From positions 1,116,001 to 1,180,000 of the forward strand of contig JALLLT010000002.1 of assembly GCA_025266875.1 (NCBI GenBank): 64,000 nucleotides of DNA, read 5' to 3'. The notes beneath the pieces are model-generated. The model was not told the DNA's origin and did not search any database. It saw nothing but the letters and a program-made list of their open reading frames with translations. This document shows, piece by piece, positions 48,701 to 54,477 of this stretch (positions within the stretch are counted from its first letter, which is position 1; each line of letters opens with the position of its first letter). Source of the DNA: Fennellomyces sp. T-0311. Lineage: Eukaryota; Mucoromycota; Mucoromycetes; Mucorales; Lichtheimiaceae. The position numbers and the translations under genes are program-made.

Positions 48701-48903
48701 TTACCAATGATTGCAAAGGGTATTATTTGCCAAATCTTGAAGATTTGAATTCCGAGGTCAAGCTAAAATATAAGTTCCCACCACTTTCCAAAGAACAAGT
48801 AGACATGGTAGAGATAGGAAAAATAGACCTCAAACACGGCAAGAATTTCTCGCACTCTTGGCGGCATACCAGGACATCTTTGATTGGGATGGCCGCACAC
48901 TAG
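45715..48903 (+). CDS. Retrotransposon Gag-protease polyprotein (1062 aa)
   Basis: Structural capsid plus aspartic protease of the retrotransposon. The ATG at 45715 follows a long A/C-rich leader (CAAACAAACAAACAAT). The gag capsid region is about residues 40-170 (KLIDFCGYEGEDFRHFKETL, YARIYLQVKTRSNHALKANY). Residues about 315-385 form an Asn/Arg/Gln-rich low-complexity stretch that probably binds RNA in place of a zinc knuckle, because no CX2CX4HX4C is present. Then come acidic and Lys-rich linkers. The retropepsin fold has catalytic D725 in LIDSGASKTCLS and the distal VDLIVGNNWLS. The frame ends at TAG 48901-48903, overlapping the RT frame by about 60 nt in the -1 register. Confidence 0.92.
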   Translation: MPESSSENKKHIDTAQVITAPSPVLVSTNSACFKPKLIDFCGYEGEDFRHFKETLESYFTITNVSDSARKADILRAQLKKYARIYLQVKTRSNHALKANYESLVKLLEEEYLTEDIIEQYKDAFFRLKQGENESPRTFLARVYQGADLANLYGKEGNILVETQFKNGLLPRVRKHCQTQNATDFDKYRLCAYGYWRGQHGTVLYPQDNPFVPMKEEERIPPAWYDRLAPSKEALDRARAHALRVPAYEPGSESPTIDSLTRQMQNLELYQHEAANSRYGASVHQRPQTDCYSSNELESMIRRIIQEETRKTADFRNRNNNMPRRFNNNRSQYQNGPSYNYRNGRMDEGPTSRNFQPNRQNNYRQNFLSNPQQNYQPNRETYRARPNSPSGTIAALVEEEEFKLLQRNSQHMEDDYDCLERYTELKENDYSENESDEYDNECDEEIYHTENEELFPARELRPRNDSGRVKKVDNPQKKVAFRELPLRRKKKDRQNTVTTNNGNTVSEVAHENTKNDSTPPVSNMELDPEVIQNLPQPPSSTFGRTNFTREETPIWKTTTKKAPVGRQWTKFRNDFEKMDLDTPSSDNSARTTKTGTKVVDLTTPQQGRKKVAQSNVKQTTKKTTAIRNAGKTQVKRRTASGRIHMAPKKMAPYNISADILNRSADISVGQLISIVPSLRRQLIASCRESRTLAVLDNQGSDANAPYTTALYANFVVHSVPVKALIDSGASKTCLSKAFIDRLGMRITDPSAAIFLLGNGDRQASLGTIANVPLRPNFTNPVPITIEVLPDCPVDLIVGNNWLSKARARIDYESKKLWINHGTTRSIPISCERQSSKPIAYTSVEDTEEGSESGYSTESTSDSEIEIEPVDPAFESDNTHSSPLDEMLASEFWLGEELFTIKDDRPINVDIHEGRIRVNTVEDICLEPDSYYTYEVPIKGRLYNTYVFENGESLGHGIDVYSGILYENEKSYRVTLLNMSDKLLTLQANTYLGDLVPVTNDCKGYYLPNLEDLNSEVKLKYKFPPLSKEQVDMVEIGKIDLKHGKNFSHSWRHTRTSLIGMAAH

Positions 48904-50228
48904 GAAGGACGACTAGACTAACATATACCATTCCATTAAAAGAAGATGCAGTACCAGTACGAACCAGACCATATCGGATGGCCCCAGTGGAAAAGGAATT
49001 TCTAAAAAAAGAACTCGACCGGATGTGTGAAATGGGAATTATTAGGCCTTCGGCATCTCCTTGGGCTTCTCCCATTATATTGGTCCCAAAGAAAGATGGT
49101 ACCTACAGAATCACATGTGATCTGCGCAAACTAAACAAACAACTACGTGTCGATTCGTTCCCTCTTAGCAGGATTGATGATCTACTAGATGAATTGGGAA
49201 ACGCTTCCATATACTCAGTATGCGATATGTCCAGAGGTTATTCACAAGTACCATTAGCCCCCGGAATTAGTACAGAATGTACTGGGTTTGTGTGTTGCTT
49301 GGGGAGTTATGAGCACTTAACTCTTCCACAAGGCCTCAGCGCCTCGGTTAGCTGTTTCTCACGCCTAGTCAGTATTTGTTATCGTGCATTGTTAACCTCC
49401 GTAAATTCACCTCAAACAATGGTAGCCTATCTAGATGATTTGAATATATTTTCACAAAGTAAGAAGCAGCATTTACATGCTTTATCAAAACTCTTCGCTT
49501 TAACAAGATATGCAGGCCTCGTATTTAGCCCCCGCAAATGTAGTTTCTTCAAGGAAAAACTAAAGTTTTTGGGCTACATCGTAAGTAAGGACGGGCTACA
49601 AACAGACCCTGAAAAAGTAAAGAAGATTGCAGCATTAGAGACACCAAAAACTGTGAAGCAGGTGAGAAGTTTTATCGGCATGGCTTCATACTATAGGAGG
49701 TTTATAGAAGGTTTCAGCAAAATATGCCGACCGTTACATAACCAAACAAAAAAGGACCGACCCGCATGGGGAACTGCAGAAACAGAAGCTTTTGAAGAGC
49801 TAAAAAGAAGACTGTGTACCAGTCCAATTTTAGCACATCCCAATTTTGAGGAAAAATTTGAAATTCATATTGATGCAAGTCAAAAAGGTTTAGGATGCGT
49901 CCTCTCGCAACGAGACGAACAGAACCGAGAAAAAGTGATTCTCTATTTAAGCAGAGGACTGAAAGGATCTGAGGTAAATTTTTCGGCTACAAAATTGGAA
50001 ATGCTCGCATTAGTATGGAGTGTACGAACACTGCGACCATATTTGCTGTCAAAGCCGTTCCTTGTTTATTCAGATCACGTTAGCATTCGGGGCTTATTAA
50101 ACACACCTAGACCTGAAGGAATTATAGCCAGATGGCTTACCATTTTAGGCGAATATACATTCGAGGTACGTTATAGAGCTGGAAGGAAGAATTCCAATGC
50201 GGATTATTTGAGTCGATTGGGGGAGTGA
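48840..50228 (+). CDS. Retrotransposon reverse transcriptase-RNase H
   Basis: Copies element RNA to DNA. It is open in the -1 frame relative to gag-protease and has no good ATG at its start, so it is presumably made by frameshift; the boundary given is where family-like sequence (EFLALLAAYQDIF) begins. RT palm motifs are SPWASPIILVPKKDGTYR, CDLRKLN, SRGYSQVPLAP and the catalytic YLDD at about residue 197 of this segment. The fingers and connection are intact (KCSFFKEKLKFLGYIVSKDG). RNase H has the catalytic D in HIDASQKG, E in ATKLEMLAL and D in VYSDH, and ends near NSNADYLSRLGE. It stops at TGA 50226-50228, before the integrase. Confidence 0.93.
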   Translation, partial: QEFLALLAAYQDIFDWDGRTLGRTTRLTYTIPLKEDAVPVRTRPYRMAPVEKEFLKKELDRMCEMGIIRPSASPWASPIILVPKKDGTYRITCDLRKLNKQLRVDSFPLSRIDDLLDELGNASIYSVCDMSRGYSQVPLAPGISTECTGFVCCLGSYEHLTLPQGLSASVSCFSRLVSICYRALLTSVNSPQTMVAYLDDLNIFSQSKKQHLHALSKLFALTRYAGLVFSPRKCSFFKEKLKFLGYIVSKDGLQTDPEKVKKIAALETPKTVKQVRSFIGMASYYRRFIEGFSKICRPLHNQTKKDRPAWGTAETEAFEELKRRLCTSPILAHPNFEEKFEIHIDASQKGLGCVLSQRDEQNREKVILYLSRGLKGSEVNFSATKLEMLALVWSVRTLRPYLLSKPFLVYSDHVSIRGLLNTPRPEGIIARWLTILGEYTFEVRYRAGRKNSNADYLSRLGE

Positions 50229-50542
50229 AAAGCCGATCTTGCAACATATGAAATTTTCATTGAAATATATCTTTTTTAAAAAAAAAAAAATATTATTATT
50301 CGCTTTGACCAGATTCCGGGAAGTCATTAAAATCATGCGGGTAATCTAACAATCATAATAAATATAACGTACATGGACTGGGTCGCGCACTCGGTCATAT
50401 CAACAAGACACAATTGAAATATTCAACTACGACTATACAACACCTCCAAATTCAAGTACGAATATTACAACGAAGACAACCAAGTTTTAACAAGTGGAAA
50501 TATCATTGACAACTTTCAACTGGATCAGTAGGTAAAAAAGTT
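50229..50542 (+). other. Non-coding leader between RT-RNaseH and integrase ORFs
   Basis: 314 bp without open frame in the RT register. It has an A-run at 50279-50290, an ATAAATATAA string at about 50359 that could be TATA-like, and a C/A-rich tract. In most Ty3/gypsy elements integrase is continuous with RNase H, so this spacer needs a separate expression route (own transcript, splicing or reinitiation). Confidence 0.6.
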
Positions 50543-52330
50543 ATGGATCCCACTAAATTGAGTCTGCTACAGTACTATCTTGATACTTTAGAGTACCCAC
50601 CCGGTATTACCAAACAACAACAACGCTACGTCGCCACACAAATCAAGCATTATTTTTCGCACAATAATCGCGTATATCGCCGTCACTCTCTAGGACCACG
50701 CTTGGTGTTGAATCGGCAGCAGGCTGATGATGCTATATATCAATACCATTTTCATACTTTAGGAGGACATTTTTCTCCCTTAGCAACATACAACAGGATT
50801 AGAGCAAAATATTACTGGGAAGGTATGCGCGTAGACATAGAACGTAAATTGAAGGCATGTCATCATTGTCAAGTTGTTGGTAAGCCTCGCGGTATAAATG
50901 AACCTTTGCACCCTATAAAAGCCCCGATCACGCCATTTGAGTTTATATCAATAGACGTTAAACATTTACAACCAAGTAGGTCAGGGCGTCAGTACATTTT
51001 TGTTTGTTGTGATTTATTTACAAAATATGTTATCACGAAGCCTACCAGGCTTGCCAACGCCTCGGAGCTGGCCATTTTTATCTTTGAAAACATTATTTGT
51101 GTCCATTCGACGCCTCGGATCTTGCTGACTGATAATGGTACGAACATGAGGAGTAAAATAGTTGAATCCGTATGCAAAAATTTCTCGATTACCCACCGTT
51201 ACACAACATGTTTCCATCCAAGTGGAAATGGCCTCTGCGAAGTAACCAATAGGTCGATTGGCTTAATGATAAAAAAGTGTACGGAAGAACAAAAGAAAGA
51301 TTGGGACAGCTATCTGCCAGGTTTAACTTTTAGCTACAACACAAAAGTGCATTCGTCACACAAACGTACCCCTTTCGAGCTAGTCTATGGAAGGAAGGCT
51401 GTAACGCCATTTGATAGGACAATGGAAGACATACCTGAATCTATACCGGAAGAAATGAACGAGAAACAGTTTGATGAATATGTAAAAGAATTTTTGGCCA
51501 AATTATCAAAAATACGTCAAGAAGCTTCCGTTGCTATTGCCCAAGCGCAAGAAACACAAAGGCGAACAATAGATAGGAAGTTAAATGCAAGACGTCGACA
51601 TCTAATACAGCCAGGTTTTAACATCGGTGATAAAGTGTTACTATACCGGAATTCAATTGAAACTTCTTGGTCAGGGAAGATTTTATGGACTTGGACTGGG
51701 CCTTACTACATTCATCGGGTTCATGACAACAGCACTTACGAATTGAAAACGGAAAAGGGAGTTCTAGTAAAAGGCAGAACTCATGGTAATAGATTAAAAA
51801 GCTATTTGACCATGGATATAAATTTTAGACCAAGCTTCACTTCTAAGCCTTTTCTTCCCACTACTACTATGAATTCATCCAACGACCAACAAACTCAATT
51901 TTCTGCCCCTGTCAACTATGACGAGGTTTTGGCCTTCTTGGAGCAACCTCCATCGTTAACATCAATCCCATCGCCATTGCCGCTCCCTTCGCCAGCTCAA
52001 TCTGTCGGAAGGCTTCTATTGGATAATGCCAACGTGCAATCAGGTCGGGAACTACTGTACCCGGAGATCATGAGTGGCCGAGCCGATTTATGCGATCGCT
52101 TGGCTTACTACGTATATAGCAGCCCCGACTTTGAAGAGGCAAGGAAGTCGGAAAAAAATACCGCGCGAATGACCATACTCCGGCAATGGTTCAGAGACAA
52201 TGGCATTAGCACGGATATGTTGGAAGAACGACATCCCTTCCACAACAAGTTGAGGATTCGTCTTCAAGAATATAGGAAGAAATGGGAGGAGAACGGGCGG
52301 CAACCATTGCCCATGATGTTGCCATGGTAA
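50543..52330 (+). CDS. Retrotransposon integrase as a stand-alone ORF (595 aa)
   Basis: Inserts element cDNA into the chromosome. The ATG at 50543 opens MDPTKLSLLQYYLDTLEYPP. An N-terminal zinc-binding HHCC module is present (H71, H76 in HTLGGHFSP; C106, C109 in CHHC). The catalytic core has the D,D-35-E triad D138 (SIDV), D197 (LTDNGTN) and E233 (GLCEVTN). The GPY/F-type region (WTWTGPYYIHRVHDNSTYEL) is at about 390. The last 165 residues (from about 430) are Pro/Ser-rich then helical and resemble no chromodomain I know; this tail may direct target choice. It lies in a different frame from RT-RNaseH. Confidence 0.92.
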   Translation: MDPTKLSLLQYYLDTLEYPPGITKQQQRYVATQIKHYFSHNNRVYRRHSLGPRLVLNRQQADDAIYQYHFHTLGGHFSPLATYNRIRAKYYWEGMRVDIERKLKACHHCQVVGKPRGINEPLHPIKAPITPFEFISIDVKHLQPSRSGRQYIFVCCDLFTKYVITKPTRLANASELAIFIFENIICVHSTPRILLTDNGTNMRSKIVESVCKNFSITHRYTTCFHPSGNGLCEVTNRSIGLMIKKCTEEQKKDWDSYLPGLTFSYNTKVHSSHKRTPFELVYGRKAVTPFDRTMEDIPESIPEEMNEKQFDEYVKEFLAKLSKIRQEASVAIAQAQETQRRTIDRKLNARRRHLIQPGFNIGDKVLLYRNSIETSWSGKILWTWTGPYYIHRVHDNSTYELKTEKGVLVKGRTHGNRLKSYLTMDINFRPSFTSKPFLPTTTMNSSNDQQTQFSAPVNYDEVLAFLEQPPSLTSIPSPLPLPSPAQSVGRLLLDNANVQSGRELLYPEIMSGRADLCDRLAYYVYSSPDFEEARKSEKNTARMTILRQWFRDNGISTDMLEERHPFHNKLRIRLQEYRKKWEENGRQPLPMMLPW

Positions 52331-52682
52331 TAATTTGCAACAACAATAAAATATATATATTGGTTTTAAAGACTGAACATTACAAATTTACTGAACCATT
52401 GGATCATGGCTACAAAAACACATTCAAGGCGTTAATTTCAATATGTCAAAGATACATCTCAGAATGATTACTATAAGACTATATCATTTTTTTACAAGGT
52501 TGCGAAAATCCGATGGCGAACGAATAGTGTTAAGAGTATTATGAAAACTGACTTATAGTATCATAAATTATTCAGCGAACATACTATCGATTTAATGGTT
52601 AACTAAGTCAAAATCTGGAATTGCGGGGTATAGCAAGATCACGCCTTCAGGAAATTGACATAGTTCTCAGGATGCCAGCCTT

Positions 52683-52772
52683 GTGAACCTTAAATTATCT
52701 GGAAACCTTAAATTGTCTGGAAACGATATTTTGTGGGGAAACGAAAAAGTATCTGGGAAGAAGAAACCGTTT
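52683..52772 (+). promoter_or_regulatory. 18-bp tandem repeat array upstream of the fourth ORF
   Basis: Four to five tandem 18-bp units start at 52683, 52701, 52719, 52737 and (degenerate) 52755. Each begins G(T/G)GAA(A)C, for example GGAAACCTTAAATTGTCT. GAAACGA occurs at 52720 and 52738, 18 bp apart, exactly as in the LTR array. It is followed about 120 bp later by TATAAATA. Confidence 0.7.
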
Positions 52773-52857
52773 GCAATACTATGACATACCACTAAAAAGA
52801 AGACCTTCTTCATTTCAGCAGAGCGTATTATCAGTAGAAAACAAGGGCGTAGTCGAA

Positions 52858-52865
52858 TATAAATA
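52858..52865 (+). promoter_or_regulatory. Putative internal TATA box for the fourth ORF
   Basis: TATAAATA, the same octamer as the LTR TATA box, lies 46 bp ahead of the ATG at 52911. Together with the upstream repeat array it suggests an internal promoter. Confidence 0.6.
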
Positions 52866-52910
52866 TGAGGACTAGGAAGCTTGAGTTTTCTCATTCAACA
52901 TCTTATCCAA

Positions 52911-53561
52911 ATGTCTTATTCCAGCTCTACACCCTACTCTGTCCCCTCATCCGTATCCAGTTCGAGCAACAATTCAGGCGGCTCTTTCGACGAACAGTTT
53001 TACCAGCTCGAATCGGATCTCACTTCTGTTTTTTCTTCGGTTAAGGAGGAAAAACACGAGCATAGCATTCCTCAATTTGTTCCGCCCTCAGTTTTTGAAA
53101 AAGCAGGCGGTGTGCCAAAGTATGTGCCAGGACGCGATGTGCCTGTTGTGAGCCCAGAGTATGCGGGAGGATCGGTGATAGAACGACGTTTCGATCCGGA
53201 CTTTGTGCCACCTCCATACTATCCACAGCCTGATGGTTTCACAGTGGAGAACACGTTTTTCTACGACCTTACACATGAAATTAGCTATCAACATCAGTGC
53301 CTCCGACTAGCCCAGAAGAATCTGGATACTGTTAGGAGATTGTTGGCTTATAGGATCGCTGCTCGCCTGTACCCGGTGCTCATGGCGATCAATGACGAAG
53401 CCACTCGTCAGTATACGATCAAGTTATATATTGCTACTCACATCCATGACACGTATACATCGGCGGATGCGCGGCTTCATGTACTCGTTAACAACTATTT
53501 CAATACGATGGTCCATGAAGGTTTGCCAGCCCACCTTGCAGCCAAAGAAGTTTTTATTTGA
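52911..53561 (+). CDS. Retrotransposon accessory ORF of unknown function, 216 aa
   Basis: I do not recognise this protein. It begins MSYSSSTPYSVPSSVSSSSN, a Ser-rich N terminus, then an acidic part (FYQLESDLTSVFSSVKEEKHE). A Pro/Val-rich middle with PKYVPGRDVPVV and the PPxY-type motif PPPYY follows (residues 100-104). From about 115 to the end it is helix-forming and predicted folded (HEISYQHQCLRLAQKNLDTVRRL, ARLYPVLMAINDEATRQYTI). No signal peptide or membrane segment is present, so it is not an envelope protein despite its env-like position. It is the same strand as pol, intact, with its own TATA region. It might act in particle trafficking, regulation or host interaction; nothing here proves any of these. 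Confidence 0.75.
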   Translation: MSYSSSTPYSVPSSVSSSSNNSGGSFDEQFYQLESDLTSVFSSVKEEKHEHSIPQFVPPSVFEKAGGVPKYVPGRDVPVVSPEYAGGSVIERRFDPDFVPPPYYPQPDGFTVENTFFYDLTHEISYQHQCLRLAQKNLDTVRRLLAYRIAARLYPVLMAINDEATRQYTIKLYIATHIHDTYTSADARLHVLVNNYFNTMVHEGLPAHLAAKEVFI

Positions 53562-53640
53562 TTTGTTACGATAGTAACATCGGTTTTGCTGTTACCTTGC
53601 AGCACTCTTTTCTTTTGCCTGCATTTCTTTTGTCTTCTTT

Positions 53641-53751
53641 GCCTTGAGGCATATTTTGTCTTTCGCCCTTTGGGCACATATTTCTTTTGCCTTCGGGCAC
53701 GGTTCTATTTCTCTGTGCTTGTCTTAGGACGTACTTCTTCGGCCTTCGGCC
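53641..53751 (+). repeat. Array of short perfect hairpins after the fourth ORF
   Basis: Four tiny inverted repeats: GCC-TTGA-GGC at 53641-53650, GCCC-TTT-GGGC at 53665-53675, GCC-TTCG-GGC at 53689-53698 and GGCC-TTC-GGCC at 53741-53751. The first three are spaced exactly 24 bp, separated by T-rich linkers. One has a UUCG-type stable tetraloop. They lie in the 3' untranslated part of the element's RNA. Confidence 0.75.
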
Positions 53752-53909
53752 ATATATAATTATAAGTGATATGACTAGCCGTTCTCTCTCTCCCTCTTCC
53801 CTTCTTGGGGAATAAATTACTTTGCAATGACTATACGAGCGTTTCCTTCTATTCCGACCATTCTAGCTCAGCATAATTGTGTTCTATACACGGGACGTGC
53901 ATCTTACAT

Positions 53910-53917
53910 GGAGGGGG
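53910..53917 (+). other. Polypurine tract
   Basis: GGAGGGGG ends four bases before the 3' LTR, the expected position for the plus-strand DNA primer. Confidence 0.75.
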
Positions 53918-53921
53918 CATA

Positions 53922-54446
53922 TGTTACGCTACTTTTGGTTCTGAAAACTATAATCTGTTAAGGTCACTTGGAATGGTAAAACCTTATTGGTTCGTATGAA
54001 ACCTAAAATTTCCCAGAAACGAATAATTATCCAGAAACGAATCTTTTGTTCAGAATACGAGACCTTGTCCAGAAAAAGATCTTACCAGAATAGCTATCTG
54101 CTCCTCCTTAGTGTAATTATCCAGAATAGCTTTAGATTCTAGAAATATATAGCTGGAAATATATAAGGTATAAATAGAGCGTTCGTATTTTCAATAAACT
54201 ACAGTTCTTTTTCTGCTAAACTTTACTTTTTAGTTTTTTCTCTTTTGAGACACATTTAGTTTTTTGTCTAGATATTACTGCAGTTGGCATCCGATTATAA
54301 GTCCAAGCTCAAGAACTCCTGCGGTCAATTTAACTAACCTTTTAGGTTACTAACCTGTATTTAGGTATTATTAGAAAAACTCATTAAGACAAGCTATTCT
54401 TGTCAAATTTCAGTTGTGTCTAAATCGATAGAGATACGGCATAACA
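53922..54446 (+). repeat. 3' LTR (525 bp)
   Basis: Same length and sequence as 45037-45561 as far as a base-by-base reading shows. It is flanked on the right by the second ATAG target duplication (54447-54450). Confidence 0.96.
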
Positions 54447-54450
54447 ATAG
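54447..54450. repeat. Target site duplication, right copy (ATAG)
   Basis: Matches the four bases before the 5' LTR. Confidence 0.75.
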
Positions 54451-54477
54451 TACGTAATTTATAATAAAATAGTTACT

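Larger units (their letters stand above)
45037..54446 (+). mobile_element. Ty3/gypsy-type LTR retrotransposon, 9.4 kb, four ORFs
   Basis: A complete element: two 525-bp LTRs (TG...CA ends) that read identical by eye, a primer-binding site, and gag-protease (45715-48903). Reverse transcriptase-RNase H follows (48840-50228), then integrase in a separate ORF (50543-52330). A further ORF of unknown function (52911-53561) and a polypurine tract precede the 3' LTR. The order RT-RNaseH before integrase defines Ty3/gypsy. The identical LTRs mean a very recent insertion. Unusual points are the separate integrase ORF, the fourth ORF with its own TATA-box region, no CCHC zinc knuckle in gag, and a row of hairpins in the 3' region. 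No chromodomain is obvious. Confidence 0.96.

Noticed and set aside
52667..52894. Minus-strand frame with repeated FPDNLRFPDNLRF
   Set aside because: It is the antisense translation of the 18-bp repeat array, not a gene.
52911..53561. Fourth retrotransposon ORF as an envelope gene
   Set aside because: It lies in env position but has no signal peptide, no membrane span and no cysteine-rich ectodomain.
53641..53751. Hairpin row as a CRISPR array
   Set aside because: Units are tiny inverted repeats with no constant direct repeat or spacer structure, in a eukaryotic genome.
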